Of a stretch of DNA of 64,000 nucleotides, positions 20,561 through 30,947 are shown one piece after another. A program made the translations under genes and the position numbers. The stretch lies in NCBI RefSeq assembly GCF_000423785.1, contig NZ_AUIQ01000002.1, positions 28,971 to 92,970 on the forward strand, read 5' to 3'. The DNA is from Tetragenococcus muriaticus DSM 15685 (lineage in GTDB: Bacteria > Bacillota > Bacilli > Lactobacillales > Enterococcaceae). Each line of letters starts with the position of its first letter. Position 1 is the stretch's first letter. Under the pieces are notes generated by a model. The model ran no database searches, was not told the DNA's origin, and saw only the letters and a program-made list of their open reading frames with translations.

Positions 20561-20779
20561 TTACATTGCACTTACAGCTTGTTTAAGAGCTTCAAATTCT
20601 TCATTACTTAAGGTTACGCCTTTTCCCATTTTTTCATGTTCTGGGCTCCAATCACGCAAATCAAATTTTGGGGGCCGCCCATTCCAACTAACAAGGTTTA
20701 ATTCCTTACGCCAACCTTTCGCGTTTTCTGATAAAACAGCTATTTCTTCTAAAATTTCATATGAAAAATCTTTTGCCAT
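20561..20779 (-). CDS. ydbC: YdbC-type PC4-like ssDNA-binding protein
   Basis: 72-residue protein of the YdbC/PC4 (transcriptional coactivator p15) family, a small dimeric fold that binds single-stranded DNA. The stretch KFDLRDWSPEHEKMGKG is characteristic, with Trp and Lys/Arg residues on the nucleic-acid face. AGAGGGG precedes its ATG. It lies 23 bases after the (frame-corrected) end of the patatin-like gene, so they may share a transcript. The cellular role is not defined. Confidence 0.8.
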   Translation of the reverse strand: MAKDFSYEILEEIAVLSENAKGWRKELNLVSWNGRPPKFDLRDWSPEHEKMGKGVTLSNEEFEALKQAVSAM

Positions 20780-20802
20780 TTATTTCCCCTCTTTTTGTTT
20801 AT

Positions 20803-22469
20803 TCATTCTTCATTATTAATTACGCATTTTTCTTCAGTTTCATTTTTTAAAAAATGAAAAAATTTAGCTGCAATAAATAAAACCTCTGTTTGCTCAATAA
20901 ACCATTTAGATAAGTGCATATCTTTTTCTAAAAGTGCATCAAGAAATAAGAATTGATTCTTTTTTGAAAGAAAAAAGTAATCTTTATAATATAGTTCAAC
21001 CCACTCATTAAAAGAACGCACAAGTTCAGGCGGAAACGAAAGTTCTGTTTTTTCTTCATAAAAGCATTTAAAAATTGTTCTTTAGTATAAGACCGATCAG
21101 CAGGAAGTCTTAAAATACGCCCGATAAGTTCGACAAATGCTTCCCCAACTTGTTCTAAGGAAACTTTTTTGCCGTGATATTTATAAAACTTCTGCCAAAA
21201 GTTACTCTTTTTTAACAAAGCAAATTCTTGAGCAGATAAGCTCATAATAAATGCTTGCCAATTTGTTTGCCAATCCGTCATATTGCTAAAAGTATACCAA
21301 AAACCAGTATACTTCCCAAAATATTTTAACATTTCCAAATAGCCTAACCGTTCGTTTACTTTAGAACGTTTGCTATCAAAAATTAGAAAACTACCTAAAG
21401 GCCAAGGAGAACGTAATTGAACATTGACGACATTTTCAGGTAGGCTGATCTTTTTACGGACTCCAGGCCCTTTTGCATCAATACAGATACATTCTTTTGC
21501 TCCTTTAGACAAAGCTACATCTAATGGAAAATCATTACGGTAACCCCCATCAACATAATCTTCTCCTTGAATTCGTACAGGCTGCATCGCTGGAAAAAAA
21601 GCAGCAGAAGCCGTCAACCACTTCCAAGACTGTTTTATCGAATGAATAGCGACAACTTTTTCCTTTAGCCCTTTTAAACGCGTGGTACATATATAAAATT
21701 TAATAGAGGAAGTTTTTAATTTAGCTTCATCTAATGTTTGTACCATTAACTTTTGAAGTGGTAAAGTACTAACGCCTTTTTCTTTCATTGCTGTTTTACT
21801 AAGCGAACGAAGCTGACGAGTTAACTGCTTAAAAGAATAGTTTGTAGCAGCAGCTTGAGGAAAAGCTAAAATTTGTTCTGTACTAATTTTATACCAAAGT
21901 TGCTGTGCCTTTGTCTCATCATTCATCATAATAAGCGCTGCATTTAAGGTACCTACTGAGGTACTAGTAATCATTTCAAAAGAAATCCCTAGTTCTTTTA
22001 AAGCTCGCCAAGCTCCAATTTGATAAGCTCCTCTGGCACCACCACCACTTAAAACAAGGGCTGTGTGATAAGACAATTCTTTAGAAAAACCGTGCTCGTC
22101 TTGTTGGTAACCTTGCGAAGTTAGCCAAGGAAATAAAACGCCTTTAGTAAAAAACGAAAAAGTTATTTTAGAAACAAAGTAACTACGAGCAAATTTTTCA
22201 ATAATTTGTAAAATAAAAAGCCAAGTAACCTTCTCAGAACCTTTATACAATAAATTTTCGACTTCTAGACGTTGGTTTTTCCACTTTATGCTAAAAAGAA
22301 CGATCCAGTTGCCTGTTTTTATATACCAACAATTTTGGTTATAAACCGCCTCTTTCATTTTTTCCTTAGCTTCAGAATGAGTGGAATAGAAAGGAAAAAT
22401 TAATTTTGTACGTGTTAAAAGAATAGGGTTTTTATTAAGAATCGAAGCGTATAATTTTTTTATCTCCAT
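20803..22469 (-). pseudogene. Patatin-like phospholipase, frameshifted near its 3' end
   Basis: Predicted serine lipase of the patatin family. The oxyanion loop SGGGARGAYQIG, nucleophile motif TSVGT (instead of the usual GTSVG spacing, preceded by S) and the DGG of the catalytic dyad (YVDGGYRNDFP) are present. The N-terminal 110 residues are not recognised. The start at MEIKKLY follows AGAGGATT. The frame runs to 20928, but its last 45 codons are unlike the rest. One extra T in the run at 21060-21063 would join NAF to YEEKTELSFPPELVRSFNEW and the frame that ends at 20803. I read that second frame as the true C-terminus. Sequencing error, mutation or P-site slippage on TTTT are all possible. 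Confidence 0.72.
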
Positions 22470-22650
22470 ATTAAAATCCTCTCTTAAAAAGAATAAGAGG
22501 CTCCCATTAAAACAGCATCTCAAAGTTTAAATAAAAAACACAATATATTACTTAGTGTAATAAACACTTAAAAGAAACGAAACAAGCATTTTATAAAAAA
22601 TTATTGTAAAATGTAATTAGAGAAAGTAGGAAAAAGGGGGGTTTTTCAAG

Positions 22651-23442
22651 ATGGCAGATTTTATTTATGTACTTATTGACAACATCAGTAACGCTGTTTT
22701 GACCCGAGGTTTTTCTACCGCTGATTTCCATCAAGCAATCGTTCATTACCCGAAAAACTTATTATTATTAGATCCTTCTAGTGAATTAGGGGAGTACGAA
22801 AACCATACCGCAATGAAAGTCATCCGCGGCAGTAAAGCCGTTGAAAATTATTTTCAAATAGTAAACAAGAAACGAACCACTGATACGAATAAATGGATTG
22901 ATTTCACCGATCCTATGATGTTAAAAGAACTAAGTCCTATAGAGATTTCTGAACTGTTATACTTTGGTCATATGAAGACTCATCTTCATTCGCCATTTTT
23001 TTATAAACTACAAAATAACTTTGCTTATTTTGATTTACAAGATAGTTTATCGCGTGTTTATTATCGTTATTTAGATGAATTTTATCAAGTTTTGGCCCAA
23101 AAAATCACTCACATCATTACAGAAATTTTAAACGCTCGGCGCTCTCCTTTTCGAAAGGATCACCCCGTTGAAACTTTACCACTCAATATAGTTAAAAAGT
23201 TGAGCGAATTAATGAAGGCTGGCGTCCTTTTTTCATTTAAACAAACAGAGTTTCAAAATAAAAAATATCAAATCCCTTTATTTTTAGTCGAAGACACTCG
23301 GATTCGAATGGGCGAGCCTAGCTTTAAAAATGATGCATTTATTGGAAATCTAACTTATTATTCTAGTAAAAAAACATGGGGGCTTGATGTTGATCAAGAC
23401 GATTTAGACTTAGGAGCCCTATCAAACATACCCTTATCATAA
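22651..23442 (+). CDS. Unrecognised conserved-looking protein
   Basis: 263 residues, no signal peptide or membrane helix, no motif I can name. It begins ADFIYVLIDN and contains an aromatic, His-rich middle part (YFGHMKTHLHSPFFYKL, about residues 107-123) and ends in an acidic DVDQDDLDLG. GGGGGG lies nine bases before the ATG. It is the only plus-strand gene between the patatin-like gene and the thi operon and is closed by a good terminator, so it is a single-gene transcript. Codon use is like its neighbours. Confidence 0.7.
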   Translation: MADFIYVLIDNISNAVLTRGFSTADFHQAIVHYPKNLLLLDPSSELGEYENHTAMKVIRGSKAVENYFQIVNKKRTTDTNKWIDFTDPMMLKELSPIEISELLYFGHMKTHLHSPFFYKLQNNFAYFDLQDSLSRVYYRYLDEFYQVLAQKITHIITEILNARRSPFRKDHPVETLPLNIVKKLSELMKAGVLFSFKQTEFQNKKYQIPLFLVEDTRIRMGEPSFKNDAFIGNLTYYSSKKTWGLDVDQDDLDLGALSNIPLS

Positions 23443-23445
23443 CAT

Positions 23446-23482
23446 AAAAAAGGCAAAGAATATGATGTTCTTCGTCTTTTTA
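23446..23482. terminator. Bidirectional terminator
   Basis: AAAAAGGCAAAGAA / TTCTTCGTCTTTTT stem with G-U pairs between the plus-strand unknown gene and the end of thiD. Confidence 0.75.
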
Positions 23483-23488
23483 TTATGC

Positions 23489-24316
23489 CTAAAAGCCTTC
23501 TTTTACTGTAATATTTTTACTTAATTTTGCCCAATGATTCGTTGGCCCATGTCCAGAGCCTACAATAATTTGCTCTTCTATAGCACCTTGAATAAATGCC
23601 TTAGCTGTAAAAACTGCTTCTTTAAACGGTTTTTTCTTAGCCAATTCTGCTGTTATACAAGAAGAAAACGTATCTCCAGTACCATGGGTATTTTTTGACT
23701 GAATACGAGGTGCACTCAATTGAAAAATAGAACTGTCTTCCATTAATACAAAATCTGTGGCTTCTTTCCCTTCTAAATGCCCACCTTTGATAATAACGTT
23801 TTTTGCTCCCATTTCTTGTAAAGTGGTAGCCGCTTTTTTTACCTCTTGTTTTGTTTTTATTTTTAAACCTGTTAATACTTCAGCTTCCGGTAAATTCGGA
23901 GTTAGTACGTAAGTTTGAGGTAAAAGTTCTTTTTTTATTGTTTGTATTGCCTCTTCTTTCAATAAAGAATGTCCACCTTTTGCTATCATAACAGGGTCTA
24001 CCGTTAAAGGTCCGAATGAATGTTTTTGATAACAATCAGCAACGGTTTGTACGTGTTCTTGATCATATAACATCCCAGTTTTTGCCGCGTGAATATGAAA
24101 ATCATCGGCTAAAGAAGCAAACTGAGCCTCGATAAAAGAGCGAGGCACAGGTAAACTTTGCTGAACTCCTTTAGTGTTTTGAGCTGTTAATGCAACGAAA
24201 ATACTTGTTCCAAAAACTTCTCTAGCTTGAAACGTTTTTAGATCAGCTTGCACACCTGCGCCTCCGCCCGAATCTGAACCTGCAATGGTGACTGTTTGTG
24301 GTACTTGGCCTCTCAT
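23489..24316 (-). CDS. thiD: ThiD, hydroxymethylpyrimidine (phosphate) kinase
   Basis: Phosphorylates HMP and HMP-P to HMP-PP for thiamin synthesis; 275 residues of the ribokinase fold. N-terminal [17 protein letters not shown] binds HMP, and the C-terminal anion hole/catalytic motif is [12 protein letters not shown]. It is the last gene of thiT-thiM-thiE-thiD, starting directly after thiE. With ThiM and ThiE it forms a salvage route; no de novo gene such as thiC or thiG is in the cluster. Confidence 0.93.
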   Translation of the reverse strand: MRGQVPQTVTIAGSDSGGGAGVQADLKTFQAREVFGTSIFVALTAQNTKGVQQSLPVPRSFIEAQFASLADDFHIHAAKTGMLYDQEHVQTVADCYQKHSFGPLTVDPVMIAKGGHSLLKEEAIQTIKKELLPQTYVLTPNLPEAEVLTGLKIKTKQEVKKAATTLQEMGAKNVIIKGGHLEGKEATDFVLMEDSSIFQLSAPRIQSKNTHGTGDTFSSCITAELAKKKPFKEAVFTAKAFIQGAIEEQIIVGSGHGPTNHWAKLSKNITVKEGF

Positions 24317-24946
24317 TTATTTTCCCTCCAATTGAGCAAATTCTTTTTTCATTTGGCGGACTTTTTTCCCAATATCGCTAGCTTTCATAATTTCACTCAC
24401 CACAGCTACCCCATCGATACCAATATGATCAAACGATTTAATTCGTTCTTCCGTAATACCCCCAATAGCAACTACTGGAATTCTTACTTGTTGAGTCACT
24501 TGTTTCAGCGTCTTTAAAGAAGTGGATTGTGCTTTTTCCTTGGTTGCTGTTGGAAATACCGCGCCAACACCTAGGTAATCCGCCCCATTTTTTTGTTCTT
24601 CTTTTGCCTGTAAGACACTTTTAACCGATCTTCCAAGAATTTTATTACCTATAAGAGACCGTGTTACTCCAGTTGGTAGCTCGTCGTCACCGATGTGTAC
24701 CCCGGCAGCATCAACCGCTAGACATATATCGACACGATCATTAATAATTAATGGAATTTGATAACGATCTGTCACTTTTTTTACTTTATTAGCTAATTCA
24801 TAATATGCAAACGTAGTGATCTCTTTTTCTCGCAATTGCACCATCGATACGCCATTCTTACAAGCTTCTTCAATTTTTTCTAAAAATTCTTCGTCGTTTT
24901 CCCCATATCGAGCCGTTACTAAATATAAACTCATATCTGTTCTCAT
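24317..24946 (-). CDS. thiE: ThiE, thiamin-phosphate synthase
   Basis: Couples HMP-PP with hydroxyethylthiazole phosphate to make thiamin phosphate; 209-residue TIM barrel. Visible motifs are [29 protein letters not shown] and IPVVAIGGI near the C-terminus. Its ATG overlaps the thiM stop as ATGA and follows AAAGGAAG. Confidence 0.94.
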   Translation of the reverse strand: MRTDMSLYLVTARYGENDEEFLEKIEEACKNGVSMVQLREKEITTFAYYELANKVKKVTDRYQIPLIINDRVDICLAVDAAGVHIGDDELPTGVTRSLIGNKILGRSVKSVLQAKEEQKNGADYLGVGAVFPTATKEKAQSTSLKTLKQVTQQVRIPVVAIGGITEERIKSFDHIGIDGVAVVSEIMKASDIGKKVRQMKKEFAQLEGK

Positions 24947-25767
24947 TGCTTTCTTCCTTTCACCTGGTTAAACCAATTATCATTCGTTACAGATAAAAGA
25001 GACAACTGATTTAAAGTTTCATGACGAAAATCTGCCAACCCATTAGATGATGTTAATTTTTTATTAGCATGCTCACCACAAATGTTTAAATAACTAAGAG
25101 CAAATATAGCTGCTGATAAATTATCAAACCCCTCCCCTAATAAAGCTGCAATCAGCGCACCTAGGAGGTCACCACTTCCGGTAAATTGTTGGAGTTTTTC
25201 CACGCCATTTTCCATGACCCACGTTTCATCTTTTGAAACAATCAGATCTTTTTTTCCCGTAGCAAGATAGGTAATTGATGAATCTTGCTGTTTTAAAGCC
25301 TTGACTAACTCTTCCATTCCTTCTTCCGTTTGATCAAATTCACTACTATCAACGCCTCTCCCGCTTACTTTAAGACCACAAAACGCGCGTAGTTCCGAAA
25401 CATTACCTTTTAAAATATTAGGTTTGTATTTTTCTAACTGTTGTGACAAGTAAAAGGCAATAGGAGCGCTTGTCACTCCTACTATATCAAGAACAAAAGG
25501 TTTCTTTTTTGCTTTAGCCTTTTTTGCAGCCATCAAAAGCGCGCTTTCCTTTTCCTTTGATAAGCTTCCAAGATTTAGTAATAAACTACTTGTATGTTTA
25601 AAAAGTTCAGAAAACTCTCTTACATCATTGGTCATAATAGGTTGTGCATTAATATATAGTAATGTGTTAGCGACGGTCTCTATAGAAACATCATTTGTAA
25701 TGCAATGAACTAATGGTGCTTGCTTTAACGGAAAAATTTCGCTAGCCCTATCTGCAATTTTTTTCAT
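24943..25767 (-). CDS. thiM: ThiM, hydroxyethylthiazole kinase
   Basis: Phosphorylates salvaged hydroxyethylthiazole; 274 residues, ribokinase-like trimeric fold. N-terminal [20 protein letters not shown] and the ATP-site [16 protein letters not shown] with the catalytic Cys replaced by Asp (GSGD rather than GSGC as in Bacillus) are visible. It lies 44 bases after thiT. Confidence 0.93.
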   Translation of the reverse strand: MKKIADRASEIFPLKQAPLVHCITNDVSIETVANTLLYINAQPIMTNDVREFSELFKHTSSLLLNLGSLSKEKESALLMAAKKAKAKKKPFVLDIVGVTSAPIAFYLSQQLEKYKPNILKGNVSELRAFCGLKVSGRGVDSSEFDQTEEGMEELVKALKQQDSSITYLATGKKDLIVSKDETWVMENGVEKLQQFTGSGDLLGALIAALLGEGFDNLSAAIFALSYLNICGEHANKKLTSSNGLADFRHETLNQLSLLSVTNDNWFNQVKGRKQ

Positions 25768-25811
25768 AAGTCTCTCCCTTTCTGTCCAAATAAGAATGAC
25801 ATTTCTTAAAA

Positions 25812-26393
25812 CTAATAGTTACTTACAGACATTTGATCTTTAGGTGTAAAAAGTCTTGGAAACACTTTTTCTAAAATCAACAAAATAACGATCGCAGCAA
25901 AAGTAGTCAACAACGCGCTTGTGCCGTTAATTACTAATGAATAAATCACCGGGGAAAGTCCCCACATTGCATACTGTCCCCAAAAAATATAACCAGCAAC
26001 AAAATGCCAGAAAAAACGCGCAAATGTACCAACTAAACAGGCACTAACAATGGCCACCCGAGCTTGTCCATCATTTTTTCTATCAAGAGCTCGATGTAAC
26101 CTAGCAGCAAAAAGACCGGCAAGACCAGCAAATGGGTAAGCTACAATGTATTCAATCAAAACTTGTGCGATACTTAAATAAACAACTTGTCCTAATGGAA
26201 AATGTAAGAATCCCCAAATAATTCCCGCAAATAACGCAGGCTTGGTCCCACGACGTAATGCATATACAATCATAGGAATTTGCCCTAAAGATACAGTAAA
26301 AGTTGTCCCCATCCCAGTAGGCAAAAAGGATAACAAAATACTTAAAGCTGCAATAATAGTGCCTTCCACCCAAACATTTATGTTTGAACGCAT
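25812..26393 (-). CDS. thiT: ThiT, thiamin ECF transporter S component
   Basis: Membrane substrate-binding subunit of an energy-coupling-factor transporter, 193 residues with six hydrophobic segments. The family's thiamin-site features include SLGQIPMIVYALRRG and a Trp/Tyr-rich segment (FFWHFVAGYIFWGQYAMWG). The shared EcfA/EcfT parts are not in this window. It is first in the thi operon, directly controlled by the riboswitch upstream, fitting uptake of external thiamin as the main supply. Confidence 0.92.
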   Translation of the reverse strand: MRSNINVWVEGTIIAALSILLSFLPTGMGTTFTVSLGQIPMIVYALRRGTKPALFAGIIWGFLHFPLGQVVYLSIAQVLIEYIVAYPFAGLAGLFAARLHRALDRKNDGQARVAIVSACLVGTFARFFWHFVAGYIFWGQYAMWGLSPVIYSLVINGTSALLTTFAAIVILLILEKVFPRLFTPKDQMSVSNY

Positions 26394-26402
26394 AGCAAAA
26401 AA

Positions 26403-26440
26403 CTCCTCCTTTTAGAATCTTTTCAATTCACAAAGGAGAA
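26403..26440 (-). promoter_or_regulatory. Shine-Dalgarno sequestering hairpin of thiT
   Basis: On the minus strand CTCCTTT (26438-26432) can pair with AAAGGAG (26412-26406), which is part of the thiT ribosome site AAAAGGAGGAG. The same CTTCTCCTTTGTG also complements the 5' strand of the riboswitch (CACAAAGGGGAG). This gives two exclusive states: TPP bound, ribosome site hidden; TPP free, ribosome site open. Confidence 0.7.
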
Positions 26441-26460
26441 GCTTATTTACTTCAACTCGT

Positions 26461-26547
26461 CACAATTCCTACGTTCGAATGATCGAAACAGGTACGAAGG
26501 GTTTAGAGAGTATACTCAATCTCAGTCCATATGGACTCCCCTTTGTG
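26461..26547 (-). ncRNA. TPP riboswitch (THI element)
   Basis: Minus-strand aptamer with CACAAAGGGGAGTCC, GGACTGAGA, ACCCTT, ACCTG and CGTAGGAATTGTG in the canonical order; the ends CACAA/TTGTG close P1. It precedes thiTMED. A TGTTATGCT extended -10 lies about 30 bases upstream. The 400-base gap between thiT and prs holds only this element, its promoter and the prs terminator; the rest (26584-26759) is A+T-rich with nothing recognised. Confidence 0.93.
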
Positions 26548-26759
26548 ATCAGATTCTATTTAATTATTTACAAACTTAGCATAACATATTTTCACCAAAA
26601 AAACACCGCTAACATTTTTTCATACCAAAATTCTTTTACACAATGAAATAAATTTAATTTAGTTTTTCTCTTTTTTAACAAATCTCCCCGTCTTCACTAA
26701 ACAATTTATAGCAAAAACGGTTAATTCAATGTTACTTTTTTATAAATAACCCGTATTTA

Positions 26760-26817
26760 TAAAAAAAGAAGTTGGAACAAAAGCAAAATAAGACTTTTGT
26801 TCCAACTTCTTTTTATC
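26760..26817 (-). terminator. Terminator of prs
   Basis: Perfect 18-bp stem AAGAAGTTGGAACAAAAG / CTTTTGTTCCAACTTCTT followed by T-run on the minus strand. Confidence 0.92.
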
Positions 26818-26818
26818 C

Positions 26819-27793
26819 TTAAAAATCAAGTTTTGATTCAAATAACGGACTAACAGGTTTATTTTCGTGAACGCGTTTAATTGCTTCAGCAATTAAATCA
26901 CAAACACTAATTTCTTCAAGTTTATCAATTTTACTTTCTTCTGGTAAATTGATAGAATCTGTTACTACTAAATGCTCTATTGCCGAATCAGAGATCCGCT
27001 GCAAAGCTGGCCCCGAAAGTACGGGATGCGTGCAAGAAGCATAAACGCTAACTGCTCCAGCCTCTTTTAGGGCATTTGCCGCAAGCGTAATCGTACCTGC
27101 TGTATCAATCATATCATCAATGATTACACAAGTTTTCCCTTCAACATCTCCAATGATATTCATAACCTCCGCTACATTTGCACGAGGACGACGCTTATCA
27201 ATAATGGCAATAGATGCTTTTAGAAACTCAGCTAACTTACGTGCTCGTGATACACCTCCATGGTCTGGCGATACAACTACAACATCATCGCCTTTGATGT
27301 CATGCTCAATAAAATAGTTAGCAATTAATGGAGCACCCATCAAATGATCGACTGGGATATCGAAAAAGCCTTGGATTTGAGCAGCATGCAAATCTAGTGT
27401 CACTAAGCGACTAGCTCCAGCCTTTTCAATCATATTTGCCACAAGTTTAGCAGTAATTGGCTCACGCGCACGCGCTTTACGATCTTGACGTGCATAACCA
27501 TAATATGGCATCACTACATTAATCGTTTTTGCACTCGCTCGTTTTAAAGCATCAATCATAATCAAAAGTTCCACCAAATTGTCATTCACTGGACTGCTAG
27601 TCGATTGGACAACATAGACATGCGCTCCTCGAATACTTTCTTCGATGTTCACTTTGATTTCGCCATCGCTAAATTGTTGTACTGTACATTTCCCTAATTC
27701 TACACCCACAGCTGAAGCAATTTTTTCTGCTAGCGGGCGATTTGAATTTAGCGCAAAAATCTTTAATCTTGGATCAAAATAATGATTGGACAT
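26819..27793 (-). CDS. prs: Ribose-phosphate pyrophosphokinase
   Basis: Makes PRPP from ribose 5-phosphate and ATP; 324 residues. Motifs include [25 protein letters not shown], the flexible-loop [17 protein letters not shown], and the PRPP-binding [13 protein letters not shown]. The ATG at 27793 follows GGAGG at good distance; the longer frame adds four residues without support. It follows glmU in the usual order, with repeat copy 2 in between. Confidence 0.96.
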   Translation of the reverse strand: MSNHYFDPRLKIFALNSNRPLAEKIASAVGVELGKCTVQQFSDGEIKVNIEESIRGAHVYVVQSTSSPVNDNLVELLIMIDALKRASAKTINVVMPYYGYARQDRKARAREPITAKLVANMIEKAGASRLVTLDLHAAQIQGFFDIPVDHLMGAPLIANYFIEHDIKGDDVVVVSPDHGGVSRARKLAEFLKASIAIIDKRRPRANVAEVMNIIGDVEGKTCVIIDDMIDTAGTITLAANALKEAGAVSVYASCTHPVLSGPALQRISDSAIEHLVVTDSINLPEESKIDKLEEISVCDLIAEAIKRVHENKPVSPLFESKLDF

Positions 27794-27930
27794 GAGGACC
27801 TCCACTTTCTATACATTCCAACGAACCACTCGTCTTAAATATACTCACTTACGTTGTAATTATAATGTTTATAGACAGTTAAAACAAGGTATTGGCTAAA
27901 TATTCTTATACAAGAAAACAAAAATAAGTC

Positions 27931-28015
27931 AAAAATATCCGAACAATATTGAATGAGATTGGCTCATTGGAACGAGTCATCGTAAAAACAACCTCTCTAT
28001 AGTTCGGATACTTTG
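27931..28015. repeat. Interspersed inverted-repeat element, copy 2
   Basis: Left end AAAAATATCCGAACAATATT and right end CTATAGTTCGGATACTTTG, with an 85-base span between glmU and prs. It can fold end to end and sits where a glmU terminator is expected. Confidence 0.75.
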
Positions 28016-28047
28016 TCACCAAAAATTTAGGCCTTAATTCCTTTATA

Positions 28048-29421
28048 TTATTGTAAAAAAGGTAACCTTTTTGCGTAACCTTCTTTATTAACCTGACGAG
28101 CGCGAGCAATTGCCATGTCATTTTCGTAAACATCATCTGTGATCGTTGAACCTGCGGCTAAACAAGAATTACTAGCTATATTTACTGGTCCTACCAAATT
28201 AACTCCCGAACCGATAAAACTATAATCGCCTACTGTTGTATGATGCTTATTTTTCCCATCATAATTGACAAACACAGTCCCACAGCCAACGTTAATTTCT
28301 TTGCCTAAAGTAGCATCACCAACATAAGTCAAATGACCTACTTTTGTCTTCTCACCAATTACAGCATTTTTTATTTCAACAAAATTACCAATATGAACTT
28401 TTTGATTAACTTCTGCTTGAGGACGTAAATGTGCATAAGGCCCTACATCTGCCTGGGAATGGACCACACTTTTTTCAATCGTTGAGCTTTTTACAGTCAC
28501 TTGATCTTCAATGACGCTATCTGTAATTTGAGAATTCTGAGTGATAGCACAGTTCTCACCAATCGTTGTTTTTCCTTTCAACGCAACGCCAGGTTCAATA
28601 AGTGTTTCAGCTCCAATTTTTACACCTTCATCGATATAAGTTGTCTTAGGGTCAATAAATGAAACACCGTTACGCATATGTTGTTGATTGATCCGCTTAC
28701 GCATGATTTCATTTGCTTGAGCTAATGCCATTCGATCGTTTACCCCAATAGATTCTTCAAAATCATCTGTTTGATAAGCAGCAACAATTTGCTCATTCTC
28801 TTTTAAAATTTCGATAATATCTGTTAAATAGTACTCCCCTTGAGCATTATCTGTCGTAAGCTTCTCTAGTGTTTCGAATAAAAGTTCATTATCAAAACAG
28901 TAAGTACCTGTGTTGATTTCTTTGACACGTGCTTCTTCAGGCGTTGCATCTTTTTGTTCGACAATTTTATCGACAATACCTACGTGGTCGCGTAAGATAC
29001 GGCCATACCCATTGGGATCATCTGCTTGAGCCGTCAAAATTGTAGCTGAAGCACCCTTTGCTTGATGGTATTCAAATAATTGATCCAAAGTTTCACTTGT
29101 CAAAAGCGGTGTATCGCCACTAATAACAAGCGTCGTTCCCTTTTTTTCCTTTAAGAAGTCAGCGGCCTGCATGACTGCATGCCCTGTACCTAATTGTTCA
29201 GCTTGGAGCGCATATTCACTCCGTGTGCCAAGTTGGGCTTTGACTTCATCTGCTCCATGACCAACCACGGTAATAACATCTTTGGGGTTAACTTCTTCTA
29301 CACGATTCATGATATGTTCGACCATTGGTTTACCGCAAACTGGGTGTAGTACTTTGTATAGTTTTGATTTCATTCGTGTACCTTTACCAGCTGCTAAAAT
29401 AATTGCGTAACGTTCATCCAC
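28048..29421 (-). CDS. glmU: GlmU, bifunctional N-acetylglucosamine-1-P uridyltransferase/acetyltransferase
   Basis: Two-domain enzyme of 457 residues that acetylates GlcN-1-P and makes UDP-GlcNAc for the cell wall. The N-terminal uridyltransferase has [20 protein letters not shown]; the C-terminal half is a left-handed beta helix of hexapeptide repeats ending with the GVNLVGPV and [10 protein letters not shown] coils. Start chosen at a GTG giving [14 protein letters not shown], which follows GGAGTGAG and aligns with the Bacillus N-terminus; an earlier in-frame GTG lies within the ribosome site. Confidence 0.95.
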   Translation of the reverse strand: MDERYAIILAAGKGTRMKSKLYKVLHPVCGKPMVEHIMNRVEEVNPKDVITVVGHGADEVKAQLGTRSEYALQAEQLGTGHAVMQAADFLKEKKGTTLVISGDTPLLTSETLDQLFEYHQAKGASATILTAQADDPNGYGRILRDHVGIVDKIVEQKDATPEEARVKEINTGTYCFDNELLFETLEKLTTDNAQGEYYLTDIIEILKENEQIVAAYQTDDFEESIGVNDRMALAQANEIMRKRINQQHMRNGVSFIDPKTTYIDEGVKIGAETLIEPGVALKGKTTIGENCAITQNSQITDSVIEDQVTVKSSTIEKSVVHSQADVGPYAHLRPQAEVNQKVHIGNFVEIKNAVIGEKTKVGHLTYVGDATLGKEINVGCGTVFVNYDGKNKHHTTVGDYSFIGSGVNLVGPVNIASNSCLAAGSTITDDVYENDMAIARARQVNKEGYAKRLPFLQ

Positions 29422-29516
29422 CTGTCTCACTCCATTTTTATTTTTGCTTGTTTAAGTGTAGCCCACTTGTTTCTACTTTTCAACCAGTGGAACAAAATTG
29501 CAGGTAGACCAATTTT

Positions 29517-29921
29517 TTATTTACTAAAAAAACGCACAATTTCTTCATGAGCTGTCTCCACTGAATCAGAAGCATGAATCAAATTTCTTGTTTTATCTAC
29601 TCCAAAATCTCCTCGCAAAGTCCCCATTTCTGCTTCCATAGGGTCAGTAACTCCCACAATTTTTCTAGTGCGCGTAACTGCGCTTGTTCCTTCAATGACC
29701 ATTAGTAATACGGGTCCTTCCATCATATAACTCATAAGCGTCGGAAAAAACGATTTATTAGCCAAATGAGAATAATGCTCACGTAGCTGGGCTTGGGATA
29801 ATTCTTCTTTTTTGATTTGAGAGATTTGTAATTGCTTCTCTTCAAAACGTTGGATAATTCGCCCCACTAAGGAGCGCAATAAGCCATCAGGTTTTATAAT
29901 TACTAAAGTCTGTTCAGTCAT
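29517..29921 (-). CDS. ndk: Nucleoside diphosphate kinase
   Basis: Transfers phosphate between nucleoside di- and triphosphates through a phosphohistidine; 134 residues. LVIIKPDG at the N-terminus, the RGDFG and NLIHASDSVE segments with the active-site His are visible. It lies between purR and glmU on the same strand, 32 bases after purR. Many related lactic acid bacteria lack ndk, so its presence is worth noting but not unusual. Confidence 0.92.
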   Translation of the reverse strand: MTEQTLVIIKPDGLLRSLVGRIIQRFEEKQLQISQIKKEELSQAQLREHYSHLANKSFFPTLMSYMMEGPVLLMVIEGTSAVTRTRKIVGVTDPMEAEMGTLRGDFGVDKTRNLIHASDSVETAHEEIVRFFSK

Positions 29922-29953
29922 GATAATTCTCTCCTTGTATGATAACCATTTTA

Positions 29954-30796
29954 CTAGTTTGCTTTTTTCCTAGTATTTTCTTCGTCAAAATAATTGCCAG
30001 GAACTACTTGTATTGTCTTTGTTTGTGTATCAACATCTTTTACGTATAATAGCGAATCATAATTAGTAACGGCTCGTTTTCCTTTGAAGTTTGCCTCAGC
30101 AAAAACGCAAACACCCACTAATTCAGCATCAAATTCCTCAATAAGTCCTTGCATACCATTGATCGTTCCGCCACCTTTCATAAAATCATCAACGACCAAT
30201 ACACGAGAACCCCGAGCTAAACTGCGCTTAGATAACTCCATTTTTTCTATTCTTTCTGAAGAACCGGAAGCATAATTCACACTAACCGTTGAACCCTCAG
30301 TAATTTTTGAGTCTCTACGTACAATAACAAAAGGAGCATTCAAATAATAAGAAACGGCTTGTGCAATGGGAACCCCTTTGGTCGCAACTGTCATGACAGC
30401 GTCAACTTTTTCTCCAATATATTTCGAGGCAATAATTCGTCCAACTTGTCGTAATAGTTGCGGTTGCCCTAATAAATCGGTTAAATAAACGTAACCACCT
30501 GGCAATAAGCGATCTTGTTCAGATAAACGTTCAGCTAACGCATCGATGTACTCTTTGGCTTCCTTTCTTTCAATTACTGGCATAAAGACCACTCCGCCAG
30601 AGGCTCCTGGAATAGTATCTAAAACGCCAATCCCTCTTTCTTTAAACGTTTTTTTGGTAATAGCTAAATCTTCACTAATGGAAGATTTTGCTGATTCATA
30701 ACGTTTAGAAAAAAATGTCAGCGGAATTAGCTCATGTGGATGTTCCAATAAATAATGCGTCATATCGATTAACCGTTCACTACGTCGGATTTTCAC
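29954..30796 (-). CDS. purR: PurR, purine operon repressor
   Basis: PRPP-responsive repressor of purine genes, 280 residues: a winged-helix N-terminal domain (about 1-75) and a phosphoribosyltransferase-like domain. The PRPP motif is VLVVDDFMKGGGTINGM. Start chosen at a GTG giving MKIRRSERLIDMT, nine bases after AAAGGGAG and matching the Bacillus N-terminus; the frame's TTG further up lies in the ribosome-site region. Confidence 0.95.
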   Translation of the reverse strand: MKIRRSERLIDMTHYLLEHPHELIPLTFFSKRYESAKSSISEDLAITKKTFKERGIGVLDTIPGASGGVVFMPVIERKEAKEYIDALAERLSEQDRLLPGGYVYLTDLLGQPQLLRQVGRIIASKYIGEKVDAVMTVATKGVPIAQAVSYYLNAPFVIVRRDSKITEGSTVSVNYASGSSERIEKMELSKRSLARGSRVLVVDDFMKGGGTINGMQGLIEEFDAELVGVCVFAEANFKGKRAVTNYDSLLYVKDVDTQTKTIQVVPGNYFDEENTRKKAN

Positions 30797-30905
30797 TCCA
30801 TTCAACTCCCTTTTCAATTTAATCGTTTCAATTATAAAGGTTTTTCCTGTTTTTAGCGAGTGTTTTCTTCTTTTTTCTAAAAATTGTTCGTTATTTATCT
30901 AAATT

Positions 30906-30947
30906 TATAAAAAGATAGCAGAGAATTTTCGTTCTCTGCTATCTTTG
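30906..30947 (-). terminator. Terminator of adcCB
   Basis: Perfect 15-bp stem AAAGATAGCAGAGAA / TTCTCTGCTATCTTT overlapping the end of adcB, with T's following on the minus strand. Confidence 0.9.

Noticed and set aside
20803..21021. Separate 72-residue gene
   Set aside because: It has no ribosome site and continues the patatin-like protein after a one-base frame change.
21055..21070. Programmed -1 frameshift in the patatin-like gene
   Set aside because: TTTT allows P-site slippage, but no downstream pseudoknot or full heptamer is evident; a simple indel is more likely.
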